DNA of 64,000 bases, taken from contig NZ_JBGFSJ010000002.1 in the NCBI RefSeq assembly GCF_041365695.1, forward strand, positions 248,001-312,000. The letters are read 5' to 3'. The stretch comes from Rhodosalinus sp041365695. Lineage in GTDB: Bacteria > Pseudomonadota > Alphaproteobacteria > Rhodobacterales > Rhodobacteraceae. Shown here one piece after another: positions 34,229 to 43,114 of the stretch (positions within the stretch are counted from its first letter, which is position 1; each line of letters begins with the position of its first letter). The notes below the pieces were generated by a model. The model saw nothing but the letters and a program-made list of their open reading frames with translations. It was not told the origin of the DNA and ran no database searches. A program made the position numbers and the translations under genes.

Positions 34229-34303
34229 TGGCAGCCCGTAGGGGAATCGAACCCCTCTTTCCAGGTTGAAAACCTGGCGTCCTAACCGATAGACGAACGG
34301 GCC
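34229..34303 (-). tRNA. tRNA-Glu (UUC)
   Basis: Read on the minus strand, the 75-nt gene starts GGCCCGTTCGTC and ends GGGCTGCCA with encoded CCA. The acceptor stem GGCCCGT/ACGGGCT, the D-loop GGTTAGGAC, the T-arm GGTTCGATTCC and the anticodon stem CCAGG/CCTGG are all present. The loop TTTTCAA gives anticodon UUC, reading GAA and GAG. It lies between glpD and recJ on the same strand. Confidence 0.96.
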
Positions 34304-34401
34304 TTGGCCAAGCGTGACGGGTGAATAGGAAAACCGGCGCGGGCTTGCAAGGGGAAAATGTGCCGTTCCGGCCTGCGCGGGGCTTGCCCTCGGGGCGCGG
34401 C

Positions 34402-36150
34402 TCAGGCGCCCGCGAAGGCGGCATCCTCGAGGCGAAGCTGCACCGTCGACCGGCCGCGCCAGTGGTTCATTTCCAGCCGCCCCGCGACATGCACGCGGGC
34501 GCCGCCATGGGCTTCGAGGCGGGGCCCGAGATCGCCCTCGAAGGCGCCGAAGGCGATGGCGTCGATCGTGCCGCCCATGCCGTCGGACAGCGAAAGCTTC
34601 AGATGCGTCTCGCCCACGCGCTTCGCGTGGCGGATGGCGAGGTCGGGAAAGGCGAATCGCGGCGCCGCCGCCCCGGCGCCGAAGGGGCCTGCCGCCTCGA
34701 GCGCCTCCACGAGTTCGGGCGTCGCCGCGCCGGGCATGAGCGTGCCGTCCAGCCTGAGCGCCCGCGGGCCCGCCGCGCCCGCGCCCTGCCGCGCGAGAAG
34801 TTCGGCGAGCCGTGCCATGGCGGGCTCGAGGTGCTCCGGCGCCACCGTGAGGCCGGCCGCCATGCGATGCCCGCCGCCCTTGAGGAGAAGCCCCTCGGCG
34901 GCGAGCCTCTGCACCGCCGCGCCGAGATCGACGCCCGCGACGGACCGGCCGGAGCCCTTGCCCTCGCCGCCCTCGAGCCCGATCACCACCGCGGGCCGGT
35001 TGGCGGCCTCCTTGAGGCGCGAGGCGACGATGCCGACCACGCCCGGGTGCCAGCCCTCGCCCGCCGCCCAGACGAGCGGCGCGTCGAGCCCGCGCGCCTC
35101 GGCCTGGGCCATCGCGGAGGCGCGCACCGACGCCTCGATCCCGCGCCGTTCCTCGTTGAGCGCCTCGAGCCTGCGGGCGAGCGCCTCGGCCTCGGCCGCG
35201 TCGCGGGTGGCCAGAAGCCGGGCGCCCAGGTCGGCCTGTCCCACGCGTCCGCCCGCGTTGATCCGGGGCCCCAGCACGAAGCCCAGCGCGTAAGGATCCG
35301 GCGCGCGGTCGAGCCGCGCCACGTCGGCGAGCGCGACCAGGCCCGGGCGTTCGCGCCAGCCCATCACCTTCAGCCCCTGGCGCACGAGCGCGCGGTTGAC
35401 CCCGGTGAGCGGGGCAACGTCGGCGACGGTCGCGAGCGCCACGAGATCTAGAAGCGGCACGAGGTCCGGCCCCGTGCGCCCCGCTGCGCGCAGTTGCCGG
35501 CCCGCCTCTACCAGCATCAGGAAGACCACCCCGGCGGCGCAGAGATGCGCCAGGCGTCCGTCCTCGTCCTGGCGGTTCGGGTTCACCACGGCATGGGCCG
35601 GCGGCAGCGTCTCTCCGGCGAGGTGATGGTCGAGCACGACGACATCCGCGCCTTCGGCGGCGGCCACGGGGTCGTGGCTGAGGGTGCCGCAGTCCACGCA
35701 GACGATCAGGTCGTGCTCGGCCGCGAGCGCGCGCATGGCCGGGACGTTGGGCCCGTAGCCCTCGTCGATGCGGTCGGGGACGTAAAGCGTGGCGCCGCGC
35801 CCCACAGCGGCGAGCCAGTCGAGGAGCAGCGCCGCCGAAGCGCCGCCATCCACGTCGTAATCGGCGAAGATCGCGATCCGCTCGCCCCGGGTCGCGGCCG
35901 AGACGATGCGCGCCGCCGCGCGCTCCATGTCGCGCAGGCCCTTCGGGTCGGGCAGAAGCTCGCGAAGCTGGGGCGACAGGTAGCCCTCGGCCGCCTCGGG
36001 CGCGACGCCGGCGCGCGCCAGCGTCGCGCAGACGGCGGGCGCGAGATCGGTGCGCTGGGCGATGGCCTCGGCCTGCCGGAGCAGTTCGGCGTCCGGCCCC
36101 TCCCAGCGGCGACCGGTCAGCGAGAGATCGACGCCGAGATAGGCGCTCAC
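34402..36150 (-). CDS. recJ: Single-stranded-DNA exonuclease RecJ
   Basis: RecJ degrades single-stranded DNA 5' to 3' in recombination and repair. The 582-residue protein has the DHH phosphoesterase motifs FADYDVDG, CVDCGT and LDHH, then the DHHA1 motif KGGGHRMAAGL and a C-terminal OB-like domain. The GTG at 36150 overlaps the stop of the preceding hydrolase gene by 4 bp and is followed by the typical YLGVDLSLTGRRW. Frames extending upstream of it are shadow. Confidence 0.95.
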   Translation of the reverse strand: MSAYLGVDLSLTGRRWEGPDAELLRQAEAIAQRTDLAPAVCATLARAGVAPEAAEGYLSPQLRELLPDPKGLRDMERAAARIVSAATRGERIAIFADYDVDGGASAALLLDWLAAVGRGATLYVPDRIDEGYGPNVPAMRALAAEHDLIVCVDCGTLSHDPVAAAEGADVVVLDHHLAGETLPPAHAVVNPNRQDEDGRLAHLCAAGVVFLMLVEAGRQLRAAGRTGPDLVPLLDLVALATVADVAPLTGVNRALVRQGLKVMGWRERPGLVALADVARLDRAPDPYALGFVLGPRINAGGRVGQADLGARLLATRDAAEAEALARRLEALNEERRGIEASVRASAMAQAEARGLDAPLVWAAGEGWHPGVVGIVASRLKEAANRPAVVIGLEGGEGKGSGRSVAGVDLGAAVQRLAAEGLLLKGGGHRMAAGLTVAPEHLEPAMARLAELLARQGAGAAGPRALRLDGTLMPGAATPELVEALEAAGPFGAGAAAPRFAFPDLAIRHAKRVGETHLKLSLSDGMGGTIDAIAFGAFEGDLGPRLEAHGGARVHVAGRLEMNHWRGRSTVQLRLEDAAFAGA

Positions 36151-36704
36151 CGGGGCGCCTCCAGCAGATCCGCGACGGACAGGGCCTGCGCGAATTCGCC
36201 ATGCAGATGGGCGACCGCCGCATCGTGGACGGCCTGGGGCGGCATCGGTTCGCCGCCGCACCAGCTCATGTCCGCATTGGTCGCGAAGGCCGCGCAGGCA
36301 TCATGAGCGAGCCGGACGGAGAAGCCGAGATTGGCGGCCATGCGCGCGGTCGTCGAGACGCAATGCGGCGTGGTCAGGCCGCAAAGCACGAGATCCCGCA
36401 CGCCGAGCCCCCGCAAGCGGTCCTCGAGCGTCGTTCCGATGAAGGCCGCGTTCACGGATTTCTCGATGACGGTCTCTCCCTCGACCGGCGCGACCTGCGG
36501 CTTGAACCGCGTGCCCGCCCCGGCGAGGGGGTTGCCCGGATCGGTCGAGACGTGCCGGACATGCACGACCGGGTCGCGCCGCGCCCGCCACGCCGAAAGC
36601 AGGGCGGCCGCGCGCGCCTCGGCGTCCGGGTTGTTGCGCTCGCCCCAGCTCGCGGCGTCGAAGCCGGTCTGGATGTCGATCAGGATGAGGGCCGCCGCCG
36701 GCAT
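36147..36704 (-). CDS. Isochorismatase-fold cysteine hydrolase
   Basis: The 185-residue protein has the isochorismatase/nicotinamidase triad D10 (ILIDIQTGF), K82 (VIEKSVNAAF) and C115 (TTPHCVSTTARMA). The class hydrolyses small amides or enol ethers; no substrate is indicated. It sits between glpX and recJ, genes that are often direct neighbours in related bacteria, with 3 bp to glpX and a 4-bp overlap with recJ. Confidence 0.9.
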   Translation of the reverse strand: MPAAALILIDIQTGFDAASWGERNNPDAEARAAALLSAWRARRDPVVHVRHVSTDPGNPLAGAGTRFKPQVAPVEGETVIEKSVNAAFIGTTLEDRLRGLGVRDLVLCGLTTPHCVSTTARMAANLGFSVRLAHDACAAFATNADMSWCGGEPMPPQAVHDAAVAHLHGEFAQALSVADLLEAPR

Positions 36705-36707
36705 GCC

Positions 36708-37673
36708 TCAGCGCAGGGGAGAGCGGTAGCTCACCCGGCGCACGGACCCGGTGCGGGACCGCATGAGCACCGTCTCGGTCTCGACCCAGCCGGGGCGGCG
36801 CCGGATCCCGGGCAGGAGCGAGCCGTCGGTGACGCCGGTGGCGGCGAAGATCACGTCCTCGCGCACCATGTCCCCCAGCGCGTAGACGCGGTTCAGGTCG
36901 GTGATGCCAGCGCGCGCGGCGCGCTCGCGCTCGTCGTCGTCGTGAAAGACGAGCCGCCCCAGGATCTGCCCGCCCATGCACCGAAGCGCGGCGGCGGCCA
37001 GCACCCCCTCGGGCGCGCCGCCGGTGCCCATGTACATGTCGATGCCGGTGATCTCCGCCTCGGCGCAGTGCATCACGCCCGCCACGTCCCCGTCGGTGAT
37101 GAGCCGGATCGCCGCGCCCGTGGCCCGCACGTCGGCGATCATCCCGGCATGGCGCGGCCGTTCCAGGATGCAGACGGTGATGTCCGCGGTGGCGCAGCCG
37201 CGCGCGGCGGCGAGCGCGCGCACCCGCTCCGCCGGGGCCATGTCGAGCGTCACCACGCCTTCGGGATAGCCGGGCCCCACCGCGAGCTTCTCCATGTAGA
37301 CGTCGGGCGCATGCAGCATCGAGCCGCGCGGCCCCATGGCGATGACGGTGAGCGCGCCGGGCATGTCCTTGGCGGTGAGCGTGGTGCCCTCGAGCGGATC
37401 GAGCGCGATGTCGACGGCGGGGCCGTTCCCGGTGCCGACCTCCTCGCCGATGAAGAGCATCGGCGCCTCGTCGCGCTCGCCCTCGCCGATGACCACCCGC
37501 CCCGCGATGTCGAGCCGGTTCAGCTGCTCGCGCATGGCGTTCACGGCGGCCTGGTCGGCGGCCTTCTCGTCGCCCCGTCCCACGAGGTCCGAGGCGGCGA
37601 TGGCGGCCTGTTCGGCCACGCGCGCCAGCCCGAGCGAGAGCATGCGGTCGTTGAAATCTGCGGCGGTGGCCAT
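36708..37673 (-). CDS. glpX: Class II fructose-1,6-bisphosphatase
   Basis: GlpX hydrolyses fructose-1,6-bisphosphate in gluconeogenesis. The 321-residue protein contains the metal/substrate motifs IGEGERDEAPML, DIALDPLEGTTL, VYMEKLAVGP, and TDGDVAG followed by YMGTGGAPEGVLAAAAL. The ATG at 37673 gives the family length. It starts the leftward unit glpX-hydrolase-recJ. Its presence agrees with growth on glycerol through the nearby glpK/glpD. Confidence 0.95.
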   Translation of the reverse strand: MATAADFNDRMLSLGLARVAEQAAIAASDLVGRGDEKAADQAAVNAMREQLNRLDIAGRVVIGEGERDEAPMLFIGEEVGTGNGPAVDIALDPLEGTTLTAKDMPGALTVIAMGPRGSMLHAPDVYMEKLAVGPGYPEGVVTLDMAPAERVRALAAARGCATADITVCILERPRHAGMIADVRATGAAIRLITDGDVAGVMHCAEAEITGIDMYMGTGGAPEGVLAAAALRCMGGQILGRLVFHDDDERERAARAGITDLNRVYALGDMVREDVIFAATGVTDGSLLPGIRRRPGWVETETVLMRSRTGSVRRVSYRSPLR

Positions 37674-37815
37674 CTGTCCTGTCCCTCGCGCTGGTTGACG
37701 CCTGGCGCGGGTGTAGCCGCCGGGCGGGGGCGAGACAAGGCGCGCGCGCCCGGCTTGCCAAGCCACGGGCGCTGGGGCAGGTTCCGCCCCGGTCACCGCG
37801 ACGGGAGGATGGGCC

Positions 37816-39045
37816 ATGATCACCACAGCCGAGGCGCGCGGCTTCGACCTGATGGCGCCGCCGCCGGGCTTCGCCGACGATCCGTTCCCGGTTTATGCCG
37901 GGCTCCTTGCCCATGCGCCCGTGCTGCGCCAGCCCGACGGTTCGGTGCTGGTGGCGCGCCACGCGGATCTCGACCGCATCTACCGGGACACGCGCCGCTT
38001 CTCGTCGGACAAGACGGTGGCGTTCGCGCCCAAGTTCGGGGAGGGCACACCGCTTTACACCCACCACACCACGTCGCTCGTCTTCAACGACCCGCCGCTG
38101 CACACCCGCGTGCGCCGGATCATGACCTCGGCGCTCACGCCGCGCGCCATCGCCCGGATGGAGCCGGGGCTTGTCGCGGTCGTGGACGCGCTGCTCGAGC
38201 GCATGGCCGAGCGGGGGCGCGGGGGTGCGGCCGTGGATCTCGTGGAGGATTACGCCAGCACGATCCCGATCCAGATCATCGGCAACCTGCTCGACGTGCC
38301 GATGGAGGAACGCGGGCCGCTGCGCGACTGGTCGCTCGCGATCCTGGGCGCGCTGGAGCCGGCCCTGTCCGAAGATCACCTCGCCCGGGGCAATGCGGCC
38401 GTGGCGGAATTCACGGCCTATCTGGAGGATCTCGTGGCGCGCCGCCGCGCCCGGCCGGGGGACCCCGAGACGGACGTGCTGACCCGTCTCATCCGGGGGG
38501 AGGGGGCGGACGGCCAGCTTTCGGAAACCGAGCTTCTGCAGAACTGCATCTTCATCCTGAACGCCGGGCACGAGACCACCACGAACCTCATCGGCAACGC
38601 GCTGGCGCTGCTTCACGATCATCCGGACCAGAAGGCGCGCCTGCTGGAGGATCCGGATCTGCTCGGCCCGGCGATCGAGGAGGTCCTGCGCTACGCGTCG
38701 CCCAATCAGCTCGGCAACCGGGAGACGACCGAAACGGTCGAGATCGGCGGCGAGACCATCGCGCCGGGCACGAACCTGCACCTCGTGATCGGTGCGGCGA
38801 ACCGCGACCCCGCGCAGTTCCCCGAGCCCCACCGATTCGACATCGGCCGCACGCCCAACCGCCACCTCGCCTTCGCGGGCGGGCCGCATGTCTGCGTCGG
38901 GCTGAGCCTCGCCCGGCTCGAGGGGAAAGTCGCGGTGGGGCGGTTCCTCGCGCGGTTTCCCGGCTATCGCGTCGTTGCCGGCAGACGATCGGGCGGGCGC
39001 ATCCGCTTTCGCGGCCACGCGCATCTGCCGGCGGAGCTTGCCTGA
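37816..39045 (+). CDS. Cytochrome P450
   Basis: The 409-residue soluble bacterial P450 has the oxygen-binding I-helix motif AGHETT, the ExxR motif in IEEVLRY, and the haem loop FAGGPHVCVG with ligand C360. It lacks a fused reductase, so it needs a ferredoxin and ferredoxin reductase; none is adjacent. A flavin reductase gene converges with it. The N-terminal text PPPGFADDPFPVYAGL is typical of class I enzymes. The substrate is unknown. Confidence 0.93.
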   Translation: MITTAEARGFDLMAPPPGFADDPFPVYAGLLAHAPVLRQPDGSVLVARHADLDRIYRDTRRFSSDKTVAFAPKFGEGTPLYTHHTTSLVFNDPPLHTRVRRIMTSALTPRAIARMEPGLVAVVDALLERMAERGRGGAAVDLVEDYASTIPIQIIGNLLDVPMEERGPLRDWSLAILGALEPALSEDHLARGNAAVAEFTAYLEDLVARRRARPGDPETDVLTRLIRGEGADGQLSETELLQNCIFILNAGHETTTNLIGNALALLHDHPDQKARLLEDPDLLGPAIEEVLRYASPNQLGNRETTETVEIGGETIAPGTNLHLVIGAANRDPAQFPEPHRFDIGRTPNRHLAFAGGPHVCVGLSLARLEGKVAVGRFLARFPGYRVVAGRRSGGRIRFRGHAHLPAELA

Positions 39046-39123
39046 CAGTTTCCGGGCGCTTGCGGCGGGCTGCCTGCCCGCCATGTCCCGCCGGTCAGCG
39101 CCTCGACGACGCCGCCCCCTCGA

Positions 39124-39633
39124 TCACGGGCGGCCGGCGAGGCCGCCGTAGGCGCCGCCGAAGAAGATGAGCGGGGATCCCTCGCGGCTGCGGGCGCGCA
39201 GGACCTCTCCCACGTGGATCTCGTGGTCGCCGCCGTCGTGGGCCGCGCGCTTGGCGCATTCGAAACGCGCGAGACAGGCGTCGAACACCGGCACGCCCTC
39301 CGGTGTCTTGTGCCAGTCGAGAAGGTCGAAGGCATCGGCGTTCTTCGCGAAGGCCTGGCAGATCTCGTCCTGATCGGCACCGAGGACATGCACGGCGAAG
39401 TGGCCCGCGGCGTCGAAGGCCGGGAAGCGGTGGGAGCCGCGCGCCGGTGCCCAGAGGATGAGCGGCGGGTCGAGCGACAGGCTCGAGAAGCTGTTGGCCG
39501 TCATGCCGACCGGCCCGTCCGCGCCCGCGCAGGTCACGACGGTCACGCCGGTCGCGAAACGGCCCAGCGCGTCGCGGAAGTCGCGCTCCGCGCCGGCGCC
39601 CGGCACGAAATCCTGGAACTCGGCATTCGGCAC
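39124..39633 (-). CDS. Flavin reductase family protein (FMN-binding)
   Basis: The 169-residue protein has the flavin reductase-like fold, with FRDALGRFATGVTVVTC and VGMTANSFSSLSLDPPLILW, then the terminal FFGGAYGGL. Such enzymes supply reduced FMN or FAD to monooxygenases. The GTG at 39633 has AGGA upstream and gives the usual length; an ATG at 39690 would add 19 residues. It converges with the P450 gene, but P450s do not normally use free flavin, so a partnership is uncertain. Confidence 0.88.
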   Translation of the reverse strand: MPNAEFQDFVPGAGAERDFRDALGRFATGVTVVTCAGADGPVGMTANSFSSLSLDPPLILWAPARGSHRFPAFDAAGHFAVHVLGADQDEICQAFAKNADAFDLLDWHKTPEGVPVFDACLARFECAKRAAHDGGDHEIHVGEVLRARSREGSPLIFFGGAYGGLAGRP

Positions 39634-39718
39634 TTGGCGGATCCTGTCTTGCGTCTTGGACCAATCGTCGCGCTGCGGGCTACCTAGCATCCCGGGCCGT
39701 GCTGCCAACCCCGATCCG

Positions 39719-40156
39719 TCAGAGCTCGAGCGGGATCGTCACCGGCCCGTCATTGACGAGGCTCACCTGCATGTCCGCGCCGAAGCGCCCGGTCGCCACG
39801 GGCACGCCCTCGGCCTGAAGAGCCGCGGCGAAGCTTTCGTAGAGGCGGCGGCCCTCCTCGGGCGGTGCGGCGGCGGAGAAACCCGGCCGGTTGCCCCGCG
39901 ATGTGTCGGCCGCGAGCGTGAACTGGCTGATGACGAGCGCCGCGCCGCGGATGTCGAGGATCGAGCGGTTCATCCGTCCGTCCTCGTCGCGGAAGATGCG
40001 CAGCTTCGCCGCCTTCGCGGCGAGCTTGCGCGCCTGCTCCTCGGTGTCGCCCTCCATGGCGCAGACGAGGACCATGAGCCCGGGGCCGATCTCGCCCACG
40101 ACGGCGCCGCCGACGCTCACCGACGCCTCCGAGACCCTTTGCAACACTGCCTTCAT
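39719..40156 (-). CDS. dtd: D-aminoacyl-tRNA deacylase
   Basis: Dtd hydrolyses D-amino acids mischarged on tRNA. The 145-residue protein has the canonical MKAVLQRVSEASV start, the SQFTLAADTSRGNRP active-site segment and the C-terminal NDGPVTIPLEL with the Gly-cisPro motif. It is a monocistronic leftward gene between the flavin reductase gene and hsp20. Confidence 0.96.
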   Translation of the reverse strand: MKAVLQRVSEASVSVGGAVVGEIGPGLMVLVCAMEGDTEEQARKLAAKAAKLRIFRDEDGRMNRSILDIRGAALVISQFTLAADTSRGNRPGFSAAAPPEEGRRLYESFAAALQAEGVPVATGRFGADMQVSLVNDGPVTIPLEL

Positions 40157-40304
40157 GGCGCTTCGCCTCCGTTTCGCCGCCGGGGCACGCTGCCGCGCGG
40201 GAGCGGGCGATGCAAGTCTGCGCAGGCTTGACGCCGGTCAAATACGCCGGGCGCGCGCCTTGCCAGACTTGCGCGCGCCAACATTCAAGACGGAGGAGAT
40301 TCGA

Positions 40305-40721
40305 ATGGTCGAGAAATCCAGCATGTCGGGCCTCTGGCCCTCGCTCTACGAGCCGTTTCGCAGCTTCGGCACCCGCATCGCCGAGATGCTCGCACCGGCG
40401 TCGGATGCCTCGGGCAGCGACGAGTCCTACACGATCACGATGGAACTGCCCGGCGTGTCGGAGGACGACATCGAGGTCTCGGTGGATGACGGCGTGGTGA
40501 CCGTGAAGGGGGAAAAGAGGTCGGAGCGCGAGGAAAGCGGCGACACCTGGTTCTTCAGCGAGCGGCAGTACGGCAGCTTCACCCGGTCCTTCCGCCTTCC
40601 CTCGGACGCGCAGCAGGACAAGGTGGACGGCCACATGAAGGACGGTGTCCTGACCGTGACGGTGCCCCGCCGCATGACCGGCAGCGCCGGCGCGCGCCGG
40701 ATCGACGTCAGGAAGGGCTGA
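40305..40721 (+). CDS. Hsp20/alpha-crystallin small heat-shock protein
   Basis: The 138-residue protein has an alpha-crystallin domain (about 40-135; YTITMELPGVSEDDIEVSVDDGVVTVKGEK, then FRLPSDAQQDKVDGHMKDGVLTVTVPR). It should act as an ATP-independent holdase against aggregation. A strong CGGAGGAGA ribosome site lies 8 bp before the ATG at 40305. It converges with the zinc-ribbon membrane protein gene, 6 bp apart. Stress control is likely, but I did not identify a promoter. Confidence 0.93.
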   Translation: MVEKSSMSGLWPSLYEPFRSFGTRIAEMLAPASDASGSDESYTITMELPGVSEDDIEVSVDDGVVTVKGEKRSEREESGDTWFFSERQYGSFTRSFRLPSDAQQDKVDGHMKDGVLTVTVPRRMTGSAGARRIDVRKG

Positions 40722-40727
40722 TCGCGA

Positions 40728-41882
40728 TCAGAAGCCCTGCTCCAGCAGGTCGGGGTTCGCGGCCAGAAGAAAGCCGAGGGTCCCGGCCAGGAGCAGGCCG
40801 GCAAGCACCGCGAGGGCGATCTTCCAGGCCGACCACGGCCGCTCGCCCTGAACGCGCCCGGTCTGGCCGTTGACGACGAAGCGGTAGGTTCGCCCGCGAT
40901 ACTTGTAGGCGGCAAGCCAGACCGGCAGCAGGATGTGCTTGAAGGTCACGTCGCGCAGATCGGTATCGATGGCGTGGATGCGCTGCGCGTCGCCGCCGAT
41001 GTCGAAGGCCACGTCGCGGCGGATCACCATGTCCATGCGGGCCCGCGCTTCCTCGAAGCCCGGGGCGAGGTCCACCTGGTAGCCCTCGGCCCGGAACCCC
41101 GCGAGGAACTCGGGGCGGTAGGGTTCGAGCGCGGCGAGGTCCCAGGGCTCGAGCGCGTCGGTGAAGGTCTTGGGCAGGGAGCGCGAGGCCAGCACCAGCA
41201 CGTCGTCGAAGAACCGCGCGACGCGGCCCGAGGCGGGCCGCCAGCGGATCTTTCGGATGCGTTGCTGCACACGCTTGCCGTCCCGCATCACGGTGCGCGT
41301 CTCGTAGTAGGCGGTGCCGCGCTCGCCCCTGTAGCGGCTCGCCGTGTCGGCGTCGAAGGTCCAGAAGGGCACGTAGATGCCCTGCATCTTCCGGCCCTTT
41401 CGGGCATACTGCTTCAGCCCGCCCGGCGCGAACCAGAGCCGGCCCAGCCAGCGCGTCATCGCCTGCCGCGCCGCGCGCTCGTCGAGGGCGAAGGGCACCA
41501 CGCCGTGCGGCTTGATGTGGCGGTGCATACCGGTGTCGGTGACGACGGGCGTGGCGCAGAACGGGCAGTCCCGGGCATGAAGCTCGGGGTCGAATTCCAC
41601 CTGTGCGCCGCAGTTGGGGCAGGTGGTGACGCGCGTCTCTTCCATCTCCGCCTGCGGCAGCGCCCGCTCCAGCGCCGCGCGGAAGTCGAGCTCGCGGATG
41701 GCCGCGGCGCCGTCATGGGTCTCCATCGGCTCGGTGTTGCCGCAATGATCGCAGACGAGCCGGCCCGCGCGAGGCTCGAAGCGCAGGTCGGCGCCGCAGG
41801 CCTCGCAGGGGAAGCGGTGCGTCTCCAGCGGGGCCGCGGCGCGCGCGGGCGCGTCGGGCGGCGGGGGCGGTTCGGGTGCCAT
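40728..41882 (-). CDS. Zinc-ribbon membrane protein of the TelA/SPFH operon
   Basis: The 384-residue protein has two four-cysteine zinc ribbons: CEACGADL with CDHCGNTE (about 26-50), and CPNCGAQV with CPFCATP (about 88-112). A long middle region follows (YVPFWTFDADTASRYRGERG), and a single C-terminal membrane helix at about 355-374. It is the last gene of the leftward six-gene operon, 28 bp after the SPFH gene. Zinc-ribbon proteins of this layout commonly accompany SPFH proteins. It might recognise or recruit SPFH complexes at the membrane. Confidence 0.85.
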   Translation of the reverse strand: MAPEPPPPPDAPARAAAPLETHRFPCEACGADLRFEPRAGRLVCDHCGNTEPMETHDGAAAIRELDFRAALERALPQAEMEETRVTTCPNCGAQVEFDPELHARDCPFCATPVVTDTGMHRHIKPHGVVPFALDERAARQAMTRWLGRLWFAPGGLKQYARKGRKMQGIYVPFWTFDADTASRYRGERGTAYYETRTVMRDGKRVQQRIRKIRWRPASGRVARFFDDVLVLASRSLPKTFTDALEPWDLAALEPYRPEFLAGFRAEGYQVDLAPGFEEARARMDMVIRRDVAFDIGGDAQRIHAIDTDLRDVTFKHILLPVWLAAYKYRGRTYRFVVNGQTGRVQGERPWSAWKIALAVLAGLLLAGTLGFLLAANPDLLEQGF

Positions 41883-41910
41883 GGGCCTGGTGTCCGGCGG
41901 GCCGCGGGCC

Positions 41911-43041
41911 TCAGCTGCCTGGCGGCGGCGGGGGCATCACGGTGAAGAGCTGGGCAAGCTCGGGCACGTCCTCGGCATGCTTCCAGCCATCCTGTCCCTG
42001 GGTCCAGACGTAGCTGTTGCGGGCGAGCTCGCCCGCGACGGCCATCCGGCCAAGATCGGCGCGCGAGAAGGGGCCGCGGGTCTGCCCGTTCTCGGCGATG
42101 TGCCAGACATGCTCCACCGGCGGCGGGGGCGGCGGCGCGGCGACAGGCTGCGCGCCCTGCCCGGCGCCCGGGGCCGCGCCTCCCCATGGACCGGGTTGCG
42201 CCATCCGCGATCCCATCGCCATCCCCATTCCCGCGCCGAGACCTGCGGCCATGCCGCCGCCCGCCGGGTTGTCGGCGGCCCTTGTCATCGCCTCTGCCGC
42301 GGAGAACTCCGCGTACCGGCTCAGATCGCCCACGAGCCCCATCGAGGTGCGCTTGTCGAGCGCCTGCTCCACCGCCGGCGGCAACGAGATGTTCTCGATG
42401 TAGAGTTCCGGGATCTCGAGGCCGTATTCGACAAGCGTCGGCTGGATCTCGCGCGCGACGAGCTTGCCCAGATCGCGGGTGTTCGCCGCCATGTCGAGCA
42501 CCGGGATGCCCGAGGAGGCGAGCGCGCGGCTGAACTCCTGCACGATGATGTTGCGGATCTGGAAGCTGATCTCGTCCATCGTGAACTCGCCGTCGGTGCC
42601 CACGATCTCCTGCAGGAAGCGGGCGGGGTCCGCGACGCGCACGGTGTAGGTTCCGAAGGCGCGCAGCCGCACCGGTCCGAATTCGGGATCGCGGGCGATG
42701 ATCGGGTTCTTCGTGCCCCATTTCAGGTCCGAGAAGCGGGTGGTGTTGACGAAGTAGATCTCGGACTTGAAGGGCGAGCGGAAGCCGTGGTCCCAGTGCT
42801 GCAGGGAGGTCAGGACCGGCATGTTGTTGGTCTCGAGAAAATAGAGCCCCGGGGTGAACACGTCCGCGAGCTGCCCCTCGTGGACGAAGACCGCCGCCTG
42901 CCCCTCCCGCACGGTCAGCTTCGCGCCGTACTTGATCTCGTGCCCCTCGCGCTCGAAGCGCCAGACCATGGTGTCGCGGGTGTCGTCGGTCCAGTGGATG
43001 ACGTCGATGAACTGGCCGGAGAGAAAGTCGAAGATCGGCAT
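41911..43041 (-). CDS. SPFH-domain protein with C-terminal GYF-like domain
   Basis: The 376-residue protein has an SPFH/band-7 domain (about 20-230; VRLRAFGTYTVRVADPARFLQEIVG, LVEYGLEIPELYIENISLPP) related to YdjI-type proteins. A Gly/Met/Pro-rich linker follows (about 260-310), then a GYF_2-like domain (about 312-370; HIAENGQTRGPFSRADLGRMA). It should form membrane-associated oligomers. The upstream DUF2927 gene is 73 bp away. The coupling of GYF and SPFH suggests recruitment of proline-rich partners. Confidence 0.88.
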   Translation of the reverse strand: MPIFDFLSGQFIDVIHWTDDTRDTMVWRFEREGHEIKYGAKLTVREGQAAVFVHEGQLADVFTPGLYFLETNNMPVLTSLQHWDHGFRSPFKSEIYFVNTTRFSDLKWGTKNPIIARDPEFGPVRLRAFGTYTVRVADPARFLQEIVGTDGEFTMDEISFQIRNIIVQEFSRALASSGIPVLDMAANTRDLGKLVAREIQPTLVEYGLEIPELYIENISLPPAVEQALDKRTSMGLVGDLSRYAEFSAAEAMTRAADNPAGGGMAAGLGAGMGMAMGSRMAQPGPWGGAAPGAGQGAQPVAAPPPPPPVEHVWHIAENGQTRGPFSRADLGRMAVAGELARNSYVWTQGQDGWKHAEDVPELAQLFTVMPPPPPGS

Positions 43042-43114
43042 GGCCTGCCTCCTTGCTGCGCGCCGCGGAGACCATACCGCGCGGCGATGGCGAATCCAGT
43101 CTCCGCGCGCCCCG

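Noticed and set aside
30108..34241. Long plus-strand open frame (about 1377 codons) antisense to glpK and glpD
   Set aside because: GC-rich shadow frame of two well-supported minus-strand genes. The translation is Arg/Gly/Ala-rich with no domain.
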